A stretch of 64,000 nt of DNA, taken from NCBI RefSeq assembly GCF_001905545.1, contig NZ_LIPD01000005.1:351267-415266 (forward strand), written 5' to 3'. The translations under genes and the position numbers were made by a program. Origin of the DNA: Streptomyces sp. CB02056 (lineage in GTDB: Bacteria; Actinomycetota; Actinomycetes; Streptomycetales; Streptomycetaceae). Of this stretch, positions 50,401 to 58,764 are shown one piece after another (the stretch's first letter is position 1; the number at the start of each line of letters is the position of its first letter). The notes below the pieces were generated by a model. It ran no database searches, was not told the origin of the DNA, and was given only the letters and a program-made list of their open reading frames with translations.

Positions 50401-50699
50401 CAGCTTCGGTGTTCGCGCGACTTCCGGAGGAGACCACCGAGCATGTAGATGTCGACTTGCTGTCCACGCATGGCGACTCCGCCGTGCGCGAGGCCAGCGC
50501 GATTCTGTGCATGCTCAGACCAGGACTCCACCGGAGTACGGTTCTACGTCTTGCTCACGACGACGACTTCCGGGTACGCCGCACCCTGGCAGCGGCAGCG
50601 ATGCGCGCGTCCGCATGCTCGCCGGACGATGTGCGGACTGTGTTGGAACTACTGGCCGCCGATCCACGTCACAGCGTGCGGCAAGCCACTCGCCGATGA
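47460..50699 (+). CDS. Mrr-like PD-(D/E)xK nuclease fused to TPR/HEAT-like repeats
   Basis: The 1079-residue protein starts with a restriction-endonuclease-like domain: FEKLLLAVVQ (Glu52), HGIDLAGRE (Asp84) and VVQCKDYQ (Gln98-x-Lys100). These form the E...D...Q-x-K core of Mrr-type PD-(D/E)xK nucleases. A linker follows at ~170-220, then about 600 residues of helical hairpins like TPRs (AARLYGLLASRFTEAGFRGH, ALAATYYQRAGDTAKVKELA). The end is HEAT-like (AEVRAAASVFARLP, VRRTLAAAAMRASAC). I see no P-loop NTPase, which sets it apart from Avs/STAND nucleases. GC is visibly lower than in the flanks. A defence effector role is inferred. Confidence 0.8.
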   Translation: MKEAEHATDAVVDQWSRISADPNLRMPPAPGTPGNVPPGEDLSLRIGWDRFEKLLLAVVQGARGLRETRFRRYGVQGQAQHGIDLAGREPDGSYTVVQCKDYQRFTATDLRAAVKLFASGVRPFGADRLIVATSAPTLATQVAEELATLRTEHPDLDLDLWGAEQINEYLRYQGDVVARFWTRETAAVFSTAAPLPGVPAPPPDRQAQADRILLGPLNTEDVKPLLREAETKQTAEPAEAARLYGLLASRFTEAGFRGHAMALTGRQLDALRTAGQLEEAAGLAAKLAAVALHHADWYEARRLLHVLQELSRTATEMDLVQAPLVQRDIWLVNAAIQHDGHPFGESSHLRAVLNDEHPKEDGYRPFLVLNLAEATLATEPDQVESLDPLLRRAVSQIQEGAGLGAGAEEISLRLRLVRAEYNTDERLALLRSARLRKVGGRHRALIYAREARRLALGARAEEALEYWREAVSDAILAGLSEEAADWLYAIRALNVQYGPLTTEIDEEHRLAQALRGTATARLLDHVRDPRERAMSALVAERPVEAVHAGRRWLTESVVTGSWSDEFSALSFLGDRYAESSEPALAATYYQRAGDTAKVKELAAAAGDRLLAVQTLSQGPWWELRARAVLVSAQVDLVDDDSAPVLLEELTELASRGRRGELTDSPILALTTQAAKTACALAGRGTPEQARTLLELLSPDVPREPNHFQVTDDEHAAACLEIALAHPNVAMEALSRLLDLADLGVEKAVAITLDDRVLSSLGVERMDSSAHRLGDESISLTDDQRTALHVRALGLDARGHYLAGVIRHELNPEHLSAHQQAEQARDRILDRPEPDPCRTEFGTAIVTDSYLVCSLGVEDQKACLAKLQTIAEDNRETASTRQDALTALRNLVTQQSKPVKRDVFLASRSFVVGDRNGSAQDKFTGKAHRLSSFKISLGSASLKGHGLQLAGAAATTDEEHAWVAKRAVGLLRSDDPAEVRAAASVFARLPEETTEHVDVDLLSTHGDSAVREASAILCMLRPGLHRSTVLRLAHDDDFRVRRTLAAAAMRASACSPDDVRTVLELLAADPRHSVRQATRR

Positions 50700-51118
50700 C
50701 CCCTCCGGCCCGGGCTGGCAACGAGCGCCCTCGCCCACGGCGAAACAGCTCCGCTGTACGGTCACCGTGGTTCTGGCGGGCCCGGCAACGACCGTACGGC
50801 CTGTAGCTGATGCACAGTGTCACCTGCAGCGCCGCGGGCTCCGCCTCGCGCCCGGCGAACACGCTCTCATGTGAACACCACAGGGTCCTGCCCGAAGCAG
50901 CCCGACGCCCAGAGCTCGCGCGTACGAGGTCGGGCACAAGCTAACGCGCATACCAGGACGCCCCTTCTACCGGAACCGACGGATTCCTCAAGCTTCACCG
51001 ACCGGCCCAAGCCGTCAACATGCTTCCTGATCGGCGGTGTTGACCGCCAGCGCGCTCACTGGCCGAGGACCTGCAGCCCATCCGACGATCTGTCAGGAGA
51101 ACCGATTAGACTCCCCGG
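50700..51118. other. Intergenic region in the island
   Basis: These 419 bases between the two large island genes contain no supported gene. A coding-like stretch around 50740-50874 (plus) has no start or family. The promoter of the next gene lies at the right end. Confidence 0.5.
51107..51112 (+). promoter_or_regulatory. -10 box of a probable leaderless transcript
   Basis: TAGACT fits the actinobacterial TANNNT -10 consensus and ends six bases before the GTG at 51119, for which no ribosome site is visible. This spacing predicts that transcription starts at or next to the start codon. Confidence 0.5.
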
Positions 51119-54100
51119 GTGAACGTGGATAAAAGAGTCACGCCGCTGGACCTTGCACGCCGGACGCCGCCTCCGGTGTCTGGCCTCTCCGAGGCGGAGA
51201 TCCGCCTCGCGCTGGAGAAGCACTGTCCCGAGCTCGTCACCCTTCTGCACTGGCTCGGGTGCTCGCTCGACGAAACGCTCTCCGAGTGGATCCAATTCCG
51301 CGGAGCACCGTGGGTGTCGACCATCGTGAACCTGCAGACGCCGGCCCGCCGGATCTTCGAACTCTGGCAGGAGTTCCTCGGCGATGACAGCCGTCCGCTA
51401 CTCGAGCTGCTGGTGTTCGAGCACGGCTTCTGTCGGCCGGCCGCGACGTCGCAGGGGCTTCCACCCGGAATGCACTTCGCGAAGACGCTCCACGTGGTCC
51501 GGCAGCGGATCGGCACCAAGCTGCACCAGCACGCGCTTGACGTGACCTGGCAGCGGCCCACGGTGTTCTCACGCGCGCTGCGTCTGGCCGAGGTGTACCT
51601 GGACGCCGTGGTGAGCGACAGCGAGTTGACCAGCGCGAACGCCCGCCACCAGTTCAGCGGACGACTCGGCCAGGGCGCGGTGCTGCTCAGCAGGTTCGAA
51701 CCAGTCGGCACGGCCGAGCTGTCGCGGTCCGTCGGGCTGATCCGACGCTCGATCGAGGAGGGCAACAAGGTCACCGACGCCGTGCCGTACCTGCTGGAAG
51801 GCTTCCTCCGCCTGCACGACAGTACTGGCGACCGCAGGTACCTGGGCCAGATCATCGAGGCGCACCGGGAGTTCACCGACGCCGAGAAGAGCGCTGCCTG
51901 GCGGCTGCACGTCGCCGAGGCGTGGCTGCGGCTGGCCGACGGGCGCCCAATGGACGAACGGACCGCTCACTACCTTGATCAGGCTGTCGCCACCCTAGAC
52001 GTCATCCGAAACTTCGTCAGTGGGGAGGCCATACGCCACACACTCCTGCTGACCATCGTCGCCCAGGCACGCGCGGTACCCGAATCGGCGACCGTCCAGC
52101 TCGCGCTGCGGGGCCTGCCGAGCCAGTTCGGGTTCGAACAGCAGGTACAGCGGTTCGTCGCTGCTGGGGCCCCGGCATCGTCGTTCCCGGTGCTGGTCCT
52201 CGGAGCCCTGACAGAGCGGTTCAACAGCTCAGGAGAGCCGCTGATCAGGCGTCTTCTCGCCGACTGGCACCGAGCGTGCGCACAGTTCGTCGAGCACCCG
52301 ACCCCGACCCGGCTCGAACTGCGCCGTACGGTCCTCGACCTCCTGGAGGGCCGCACGGCTGGTACCGCCCTGACGGACACCCCGAGCCGGATGCGGTACG
52401 CCGACGATCTGCTCCATGTGGCGGCGCTGAGCGCCTCGCCCCAGTACTGGACCGAGGGGGTGGTACGGCTCGTGCGGGAGGCTGCCGACGACCCGTCGAC
52501 ATGTGTGCCCCTGGTCGTCCTGGGCCGGGAGGCCGAACTCCGGCGGAGTGTCAGTCCCGCCGACCGTGCCACGCTGGAAGCCCGTCTGACTGGCCTCGTC
52601 TCGGATCCCGCCTCCTGGGTCCATGCACTCGCCCACGGTGACTCGGGTTTCTACTACACTCGGGCGGCCACCCGCGCAATGACCAGCCCAGACGTGACCC
52701 GGCGCAACCTCGGCGGCCGCAGCAATGTAGTCACCGTCGAGGACCACCTGGGTTTCGCCTCGTCGACCCTGGTCTTCAAGCCCACGCACACGGACAACGT
52801 CGAACGCGACACCCGTACAGCGCAGGCCGTACAGACCACGCTCGACCGCGTGGGCGCCAGCACCCGCTTCCGCACCAGTGACCTGATCACCACCCTGGAC
52901 GCGGACAAGCTGAGCAGCCGTTCCGGCCTCGCATCCAGCGTGAACGTGATCACCGTCCGAAGGTTCGAGCACGGAAAGGTACTCGCCGAGCTGCTCTCCC
53001 CCGAGACTGAAGACGCATCCGCGGACCTGCTCAAGCAGGCGGCCTCCTTCCTCGCCTACATCCACGCCGCTCCCCGGCCAGGCGATGCCAAGCCCACCAA
53101 GGTGCGTGCCAAGGTGCGCGGTCGGGTGCGGATGTGGCTCCGCGACGTCTTCCCCAAAGGCGCGGACAAACTTGTCGACCAGGCCTTCGACAGCTGGTGG
53201 GCGCTGCTGGCCGACGCACCCACACTTCCCCGTCGGGACGCACACGCATTCAACTGGCTCGTCACCGACAACGGAAAGATCGTCGCCATCGACCTGGAGG
53301 CAACAGGCCACGAACCGGTCGGGTGTGAACTGGCCCAGCTGACGGACGACGTGCCAGCCCTGTCACCCGGGTCCTGGGACCTTCGCCGTGAAGTGTTCGA
53401 AAGCTACGTCGAAGCGCTGCGCGAGTGCACGGGTGAGCCGTACGATGATGCGGAGGTCAAACGGATCTGGGCCGTCTATCGCGCCTCCCTTGTCGTCAGG
53501 GCGGTGCGCTGTCTGACGGATCGAACGGGCGACCCCGCGCTCCGTCGGCACGGCGAGGCCTTGCTGGACGAGATCAGCGCCCACCCGGAGTGGGGATCCG
53601 TCCACGAGGTGGCCGTCTCCCTGCGCGACGCCTGGGCTGAACGGCGCGGCGCCCCAGGGGGCGCGCCACTGCGGGAGCTCAACCTCGGACGCAAACGGCG
53701 AATCAGCAAGGCTCTTGCCTACCAACTGCGTCACAACCCGCACCTGCCGACGAACCCTCAGGGCTGGGCTCGACTCGACGACCTCCTGTCCGCCCTCTCG
53801 GAGACCGGGCAACCCGCGTCGTCCGCAGAGGTACTGGCCGTCGCCCAGGCCTTGGACGAGCCGCGCTTCGAAGTCTGGGACGACCTGATCCGCGCTCGCT
53901 ACGGCCACACCACGACCGCACCCGACGACCACGCAGTCGGGACACCGGACGGCGTCCTGTACCACGCCACAGCATCGGTGAACCTGCGCGACATCTTCCA
54001 ACTCCGCCAGGGCCTTCGGCCGATGGCACGCAAGGCCGTCCACCTCACTACCCATCCTCGAACGGCGCTTCTCGCCGGACGGCGACACGGTCCCGCCGTA

Positions 54101-54235
54101 CTACTGTCGGTCCACGACCCGGCCGCCCACGGCCTCGAATGCCGCTACGCCGGGGGCACCACCTGGCTGATCGACGCGGTGCCGACCGGGGCGTTGGCAG
54201 TGGTGCCACTCCACCAGCTCTTCTCTGCGCACTAA
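51119..54235 (+). CDS. Helical / APH-kinase-like / KptA (RNA 2'-phosphotransferase) fusion protein
   Basis: The 1038-residue protein has three parts. Residues ~1-500 are helical and unrecognised. Residues ~520-830 form an aminoglycoside-phosphotransferase-like kinase: Lys554 in LVFKP, the catalytic loop RRDAHAFNWLV (Asp707, His709, Asn712) and Asp725 in AIDLE, matching D-x-H-x-x-N plus the metal Asp. Residues ~858-1038 form a KptA/Tpt1 domain with ALAYQLRHNP (Arg871-His872), DDLIRARYGH (Arg925/927), VLYHATA, and MARKAVHL (Arg971), the expected Arg-His-Arg-Arg active site. KptA moves an internal 2'-phosphate from RNA to NAD. The fusion with a kinase-like domain is new to me. Probably leaderless. 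Confidence 0.82.
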   Translation: MNVDKRVTPLDLARRTPPPVSGLSEAEIRLALEKHCPELVTLLHWLGCSLDETLSEWIQFRGAPWVSTIVNLQTPARRIFELWQEFLGDDSRPLLELLVFEHGFCRPAATSQGLPPGMHFAKTLHVVRQRIGTKLHQHALDVTWQRPTVFSRALRLAEVYLDAVVSDSELTSANARHQFSGRLGQGAVLLSRFEPVGTAELSRSVGLIRRSIEEGNKVTDAVPYLLEGFLRLHDSTGDRRYLGQIIEAHREFTDAEKSAAWRLHVAEAWLRLADGRPMDERTAHYLDQAVATLDVIRNFVSGEAIRHTLLLTIVAQARAVPESATVQLALRGLPSQFGFEQQVQRFVAAGAPASSFPVLVLGALTERFNSSGEPLIRRLLADWHRACAQFVEHPTPTRLELRRTVLDLLEGRTAGTALTDTPSRMRYADDLLHVAALSASPQYWTEGVVRLVREAADDPSTCVPLVVLGREAELRRSVSPADRATLEARLTGLVSDPASWVHALAHGDSGFYYTRAATRAMTSPDVTRRNLGGRSNVVTVEDHLGFASSTLVFKPTHTDNVERDTRTAQAVQTTLDRVGASTRFRTSDLITTLDADKLSSRSGLASSVNVITVRRFEHGKVLAELLSPETEDASADLLKQAASFLAYIHAAPRPGDAKPTKVRAKVRGRVRMWLRDVFPKGADKLVDQAFDSWWALLADAPTLPRRDAHAFNWLVTDNGKIVAIDLEATGHEPVGCELAQLTDDVPALSPGSWDLRREVFESYVEALRECTGEPYDDAEVKRIWAVYRASLVVRAVRCLTDRTGDPALRRHGEALLDEISAHPEWGSVHEVAVSLRDAWAERRGAPGGAPLRELNLGRKRRISKALAYQLRHNPHLPTNPQGWARLDDLLSALSETGQPASSAEVLAVAQALDEPRFEVWDDLIRARYGHTTTAPDDHAVGTPDGVLYHATASVNLRDIFQLRQGLRPMARKAVHLTTHPRTALLAGRRHGPAVLLSVHDPAAHGLECRYAGGTTWLIDAVPTGALAVVPLHQLFSAH

Positions 54236-54237
54236 CT

Positions 54238-54613
54238 GATCGTTTCAGAATCACTTCGGCTCAAGGTTTTGAGCTCGGGCGGTCTTGGTCGGCAGGGCAG
54301 CCAGGTGCGTGCTGATCTTGTTCCGGACGATCTGTGGGAGGGTGTGGCTCCGCTGCTGCCACCCCCTCCCGAGCGGCGCCGGCGCCATCCCCGGCAACTG
54401 CGCGTTCCGGACCGGACAGCACTCGCGGGTGTGATGTACCTACTGCGAACCGGTGTCGTCTGACACGACGTTCCCGCGGACGCCGTGGGCTGCTCAGGGG
54501 TGACTGCCTGGCGCCAGCTTCGGGACTGGACCAAGGCCGGCGTCTGGCCACACTCGAACTCGCCGCCCGCATCATCTGCCTCCGACGACTCCAAAGATCC
54601 TTCTGAAACGATC
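54238..54613 (+). mobile_element. Internally deleted IS5-type element (MITE-like) with 13-bp TIRs
   Basis: Perfect inverted repeats GATCGTTTCAGAA (54238-54250) and TTCTGAAACGATC (54601-54613) bound 376 bp. Inside, the plus strand encodes the N-terminus of an IS5-family transposase (LVPDDLWEGVAPLLPPPPER, then GVV, an in-frame TGA, HDVPADAVGCSGVTAWRQLR). The TGA replaces an expected Trp codon. The DDE catalytic part is missing. The element begins two bases after the KptA-fusion stop codon. Confidence 0.8.
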
Positions 54614-54840
54614 GATAAGCCCAGAGCGGTCCTGCTCGTCCTTTGGATCCGACAGGACCGCTCTGCACGGCACTGGCTACCATCAACCCAGCTATACCAC
54701 CGGCGCCCTGGAAGTCAGCCCTATACCCCCGCCTCAACAGCGCGAACACGATGATCGAGGAAGCCTGGGGCCGGCCCGTCGACGAGCTGGAGAAGGCTTC
54801 GGTCCGTCTCCCGGTCGAGAACCCACTGCCCTTCGCATAG

Positions 54841-55331
54841 CGAATCACAGGCTGCGGGCCCACCTCGTCGTGGTGTCCAACTCAACTGCCGTACACCAGG
54901 ACCGTCTGCATGTAGTCGCCCGGCCCGGCCCGGCCACGTCCCGGCCTGCGACGACCTCGACCGGATCACCCGAACCGCGAGCGCGCTCCAGACCGCCTAC
55001 GCCGAGAACCCCACCGCGTTCCAGGCCATCCGTGCCACGTCGCCGCCGCTCGCGAGTACACATTCGCGAGCGCCCCGACCGTCGAGCATGTCCAGGCCAC
55101 CACCGCGCGTTCCGCGCGGGCCCCTCGTCATCCGAACCTGCCAGCCGATCAGCCCTCGACTCCACCTGAGGTCGGCCGGTCCGGAACGCTGCCGAACCGG
55201 CTGCAGCCAACGATCAGGCGTCGGATCGACGGTGGGCTCCCGAGTCCACGGCACCGACGAACCTAGCACTCGTGTCACTGCACACCGACCATCGGAGAAC
55301 ACGACGATGTCGCCCTTCCCGGACAGGCGGC
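54841..55331. other. Right margin of the island, decayed sequence
   Basis: No intact gene is supported in these 491 bases. A plus-strand stretch at about 54949-55040 reads DDLDRITRTASALQTAYAEN with good codon bias, and a short frame ending at 54840 (IEEAWGRPVDELEKASVRLP) also looks once-coding. Both lack starts and continuations, so I regard them as remnants. Confidence 0.45.
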
Positions 55332-55773
55332 TCAGCGGTGCTCGGGGTTCTCGAAGTCGAAGCGGCAGCCGGCGTCCCATTCGGAGCGCTGGTTGCCGTG
55401 GGCCGGGATGCCGCCGGCGTCCTTGAGCATGCGGGCCAGGTGGAGCTGGTTCCAGGTCATGAAGGTGGTGTTGCGGTTGGTGAAGTCGTTCTCGGGGCCG
55501 CCGGAGCCGGGGTCCAGGTAGGACGGTCCGGGGCCGGCCTCGCCGACCCAGCCGGCGTCGGCCTGGGGCGGGATGGTGTAGCCGAGGTGCTGGAGGCTGT
55601 AGAGGACGTTCATCGCGCAGTGCTTGGCGCCGTCCTCGTTGCCGGTGATCAGGCAGCCGCCGACCCGGCCGTAGTAGGCGTACTGGCCTTCGGAGTTGAG
55701 GATCGAGGAGCAGGCGTAGAGCCGCTCGATGACCTTCTTCATGACGGAGGAGTTGTCGCCGAGCCAGACCGGC
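55332..55773 (+). repeat. Right copy of 442-bp direct repeat
   Basis: The same 442 bp as 46182-46623, here forming the 3' part of the intact oxidoreductase gene. Confidence 0.9.
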
Positions 55774-56048
55774 CCCGCCAGGGTGAGGATGTCGGCGGCC
55801 ATCACCTGGGAGTAGATGACGGGCCACTCGTCGGTCTCCCAGCCATGTTCCGTCATGTCAGGCCAGACGCCCGTGGCGATGTCGATGTCCACCGCCCGCA
55901 GGACGTCGACCGCGACACCCTGGCGTTCCAGGATGCCGGTGCTGACGTCGATCAGTCCCTGGGTGTGGCTGCGCTCCGGGGAGCGCTTCAGGGTGCAGTT
56001 GATCACCAGGGCGCGCAGGTCGGCGTAGGACGTCGTCGGGTCCGGCAC
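55332..56048 (-). CDS. Flavodoxin-fold NAD(P)H-dependent oxidoreductase (FMN reductase family)
   Basis: The 238-residue protein has the flavodoxin-like start LRALVINCTLKRSPERSHTQ, with the FMN phosphate loop, then DILTLAGPVWLGDNSSVMKK as the second FMN-binding loop. The YYGRVGGCLITGNEDGAKHC segment is typical of the NADPH-dependent FMN reductase/NAD(P)H oxidoreductase group. It would reduce quinones or related substrates. GTG 56048 has GAGGAGG upstream. It is divergent from a winged-helix regulator, the usual layout. Its 3' 442 bp are repeated at 46.2 kb. Confidence 0.9.
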   Translation of the reverse strand: MPDPTTSYADLRALVINCTLKRSPERSHTQGLIDVSTGILERQGVAVDVLRAVDIDIATGVWPDMTEHGWETDEWPVIYSQVMAADILTLAGPVWLGDNSSVMKKVIERLYACSSILNSEGQYAYYGRVGGCLITGNEDGAKHCAMNVLYSLQHLGYTIPPQADAGWVGEAGPGPSYLDPGSGGPENDFTNRNTTFMTWNQLHLARMLKDAGGIPAHGNQRSEWDAGCRFDFENPEHR

Positions 56049-56318
56049 GGATTCCTCCTCCAGGGGCGGCGGGAGGCCGGTCGGGCCGCGGACTCCCGGT
56101 ACAGCTCACCAGTCCGGCCTCCTGGGCGCTCGCGGAACTGGGCCGGTCGCCTGACGGCACAGCACCTGATCAACCGTTCGGGGCCGGCGACCCGGTCCCG
56201 GTTCCGGCCCGTCCCCCTACTGGCCCGCGTGCCCGCCCTCGACGAGGATGGCCGTCGAGCGCAGGAGGACGGCAGCACCGGCGGAGGCGCCGGTCGGGCT
56301 TGGGGAGAGGGCGACGAC

Positions 56319-57344
56319 GTGCCGTTACGCATCCACTTCACCATGGAGGACCTCGCGCGGACCCGCGTCGCCGACGGACCGGCGCCCTGCATCGAGCTGA
56401 GCACCGCGGCACGGCAGCTGCAGGAGCGCACCCAGCCGGTACGGCTCGGGGCCTGGCGCCACCGCACCCTGTCCGCCCTGCAGCCCGCCTCGCGCATGGT
56501 CCTCGCCCTCATGCCCTCGCGCGGGCGGATCACCGACTTCCTGAGCGGCGCGAACGCCGCGACGCCCGCCGAGCTGATCGAACAGATCCGTGCCACACCC
56601 CGGAGCCGCGTACGGGCCAGCCTGGAGAACACGGCCAGGCACCAGCCCCTGCCCTCGTGGGCCCGCCGGCTGCCCGACGACCCGCTGCTGCTACGGCAGT
56701 TGTGCGACAGCCTGGAGCACGTGGCCGGCCACGCCCTCGTCCCGCACTGGCGGGAGGTCGAGGCCTTGACGGCGGCCGACGCGGCGGTGCGGTCCCGCCA
56801 GCTGCTCGGCGGCGGCGTCGAGGCGCTGCTCGCGCGCGTCAACCCGCGGCGGGTCCGCTGGCGGGCGCCCGTGCTGGAGATCGCGACGGTCTCCGGTCTG
56901 GACGCCGACGTACACCTGGCCGGGCAGGGGATGCTGCTCCAGCCGTCGGTGTTCGCCGTCGAGGCCCCGATCGTCAACCTCGACGCGGTACCGCAGCCCG
57001 TCCTCACCTATCCGGTGGCCCGGCTCCAGGAGGGTGCGGCCACGCCGCTGTTCCCGGCCCTCCCGTCCGGCGGCCATCGGGAGTCGCCGCCGGCGGTCGG
57101 CGCCGTCGGATCCCTGCTGGGCCACACCCGGGCTGCGGTGCTCGGCGCCGTCGCCAATCACCCGGGCTGCTCGACCCGGCAGCTCGCCGCGCTCGTCGGC
57201 ATCTCCATGGCCAGCGCCAGCGAGCACGCCACGACGCTGCGCAACGCGGGCCTGATCGCCACCCACCGGGACCGCCAGACGGCCGCCCACGTCGCCACCC
57301 CGACGGGCATCGCGGTGCTCGACGCGCCCTCCGGACGGCCCTGA
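56319..57344 (+). CDS. ArsR-like winged-helix transcriptional regulator
   Basis: The 341-residue protein has an N-terminal effector-type domain starting LRIHFTMEDLARTRVADGPA and a C-terminal winged helix (TRAAVLGAVANHPGCSTRQL then AALVGISMASASEHATTLRN and an AGLIATHRD wing). This two-part design is common among streptomycete regulators annotated as helix-turn-helix/ArsR family. The GTG has GGGGAGAGG upstream. The gap to the divergent oxidoreductase is 270 bp and probably holds a shared operator. The reverse strand is open in other frames only because of GC bias. Confidence 0.85.
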   Translation: MPLRIHFTMEDLARTRVADGPAPCIELSTAARQLQERTQPVRLGAWRHRTLSALQPASRMVLALMPSRGRITDFLSGANAATPAELIEQIRATPRSRVRASLENTARHQPLPSWARRLPDDPLLLRQLCDSLEHVAGHALVPHWREVEALTAADAAVRSRQLLGGGVEALLARVNPRRVRWRAPVLEIATVSGLDADVHLAGQGMLLQPSVFAVEAPIVNLDAVPQPVLTYPVARLQEGAATPLFPALPSGGHRESPPAVGAVGSLLGHTRAAVLGAVANHPGCSTRQLAALVGISMASASEHATTLRNAGLIATHRDRQTAAHVATPTGIAVLDAPSGRP

Positions 57345-57367
57345 GCGGCCCACCACCACCCCACCGG

Positions 57368-57871
57368 TCAGCCGGCGCCGGACCGACGCACGGCGTCCTC
57401 CCAGAGGTCCAGCCCGGCTCGCAGGAGTCCACGTACGGCCGCGGTCTCCTCGTCCGTCAGGGCTTCCTCGTCGGCGGCCGGTTCGAGGGTGTCGCCGCCG
57501 AAGACCTTCTCGTAGGCGCTGTCGTGGACCGGCCCCTGGGAGGGAAGGGGCGGGCCGGCCGTCACGCTGTGGGCGAGGTCTTCGAAGAAGTTCCACGCCT
57601 CCAGCAGCAGTCCTGCCGGCACCGGGCCGGGCTCGGGGTGCTCGACCCATCGCCGTACGGCGGCCAGATCGAGCGTGCCCTCGCCCTCCCAGACGAGCTC
57701 CCGGCCGTTGCGGTCACAGTGGTCCCGCAGCGTTTCGATGTCCCGGAAGACGAGGAGTCCTCCGAGGTCGTCGACGAGGAGCTCATCGGGTGCGTCGCCC
57801 TCGCCGGGCCGCCAGATCACCGTCAGGTCCCCGCTCCTGGTCGCCATGCGGTACGGATAGTGGTCGGCCAT
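57368..57871 (-). CDS. Hypothetical acidic protein
   Basis: The 167-residue acidic protein starts at ATG 57871. It begins MADHYPYRMATRSGDLTVIW and contains LLVDDLGGLLVFRDIETLRD and LEAWNFFEDLAHSV. It has no signal peptide or membrane segment. The style resembles small actinobacterial cytoplasmic proteins or immunity proteins, but I recognise no family. It is convergent with the winged-helix regulator and lies downstream of the methyltransferase on the same strand. Confidence 0.75.
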   Translation of the reverse strand: MADHYPYRMATRSGDLTVIWRPGEGDAPDELLVDDLGGLLVFRDIETLRDHCDRNGRELVWEGEGTLDLAAVRRWVEHPEPGPVPAGLLLEAWNFFEDLAHSVTAGPPLPSQGPVHDSAYEKVFGGDTLEPAADEEALTDEETAAVRGLLRAGLDLWEDAVRRSGAG

Positions 57872-57978
57872 GCGGGGTCTCCCGTGGTGTCGCGGCGCCA
57901 CCCGCCGCGCGGGTCGTTCTGCCCGCAGTGATCGTCACACACGAGGGCTGCCGGGAGAGGGCAGAGGGGGGGAGCGAC

Positions 57979-58764
57979 TCAGACCCGGTCGGCCCGGCGG
58001 ATGACGAGCATGTCCTGGGTGTGGCCGATGCCGTAGCCGCCGCCGGGAAGGGCGAAGTGCTCCTGGACGTAGGCGGCCAGGGCCGCGCGGGAGGGGCGGG
58101 GGTCGAGGGTGGCCAGGTCGGCGACGTTGACCATGAACTCGGCGACGTCCACCGCCTCGGCGAGGTCGGGCGCGCGGTAGTGGAGGTCGAGGGTTTCGAG
58201 GGCGTAGTCGTGCTCCGGGTGCCGCTCGTGCAGGCGGTCGGCGAGCGGGGCGAGGTCGTAGCGGACGCCGGTGAAGTGCGCGGCCATCCGCATGCACGGG
58301 CTCTCCGGGTTCTGGAGCACGACCAGGAGGGTGCCGCCGGGGGCCGTCCAGTCCAGGGCGCGGCTGACGGTGCCGAACCAGTCCGCCTCGGGCACGTAGT
58401 AGAGCACGTGGGAGAGGTGGACGAGGTCGGCCTGCTCGGGCGGGTGGACCCGGTCGAGCGGTTCCGGGAGGACGAGGGCGTCGGGGCAGGCCACACCCAG
58501 CTTCTCGCGCATCGCGGCGCTGGGTTCCACCGCGATCGTGCGGTCGAAGGAGCGGCTCAGGTGGGCGGTGGTGCGGCCGTCGCCCGCGCCGAGGTCGAGC
58601 AGGACCCGGCGGTGCGGCAGGGTGGCCACGATCTCGCTCAGCCGGGCGTGGGTGATCGGCTTCTCGTCCGTCCCGGCCAGGAACAGTTCGAACGCCCGGC
58701 GGTAGTCGGCGCTCGTCACGTCCAGGACCCGGACCGGGTCCGCGTCCCTCGTCGTCGTCTCCAC
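57979..58764 (-). CDS. Class I SAM-dependent methyltransferase
   Basis: The 261-residue protein has a SAM-binding motif I LLDLGAGDGRTTAHLSRSF, the strand-2 acidic residue in TIAVEPSAAMREKL, motif III LVHLSHVLYYVPE and the post-motif strand GGTLLVVLQNPESP. It has no partner subunit or signal sequence. I prefer GTG 58764 (GGGGAGG eight bases upstream) over the longer ATG frame from 58806. The target is unknown. The gene is divergent from the RNA-repair operon, with about 200 bp between the starts. Confidence 0.88.
   Translation of the reverse strand: METTTRDADPVRVLDVTSADYRRAFELFLAGTDEKPITHARLSEIVATLPHRRVLLDLGAGDGRTTAHLSRSFDRTIAVEPSAAMREKLGVACPDALVLPEPLDRVHPPEQADLVHLSHVLYYVPEADWFGTVSRALDWTAPGGTLLVVLQNPESPCMRMAAHFTGVRYDLAPLADRLHERHPEHDYALETLDLHYRAPDLAEAVDVAEFMVNVADLATLDPRPSRAALAAYVQEHFALPGGGYGIGHTQDMLVIRRADRV

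Noticed and set aside
54949..55040. Coding-like stretch in the right margin of the island
   Set aside because: No start, stop context or family could be found, so I list it only as a probable remnant.
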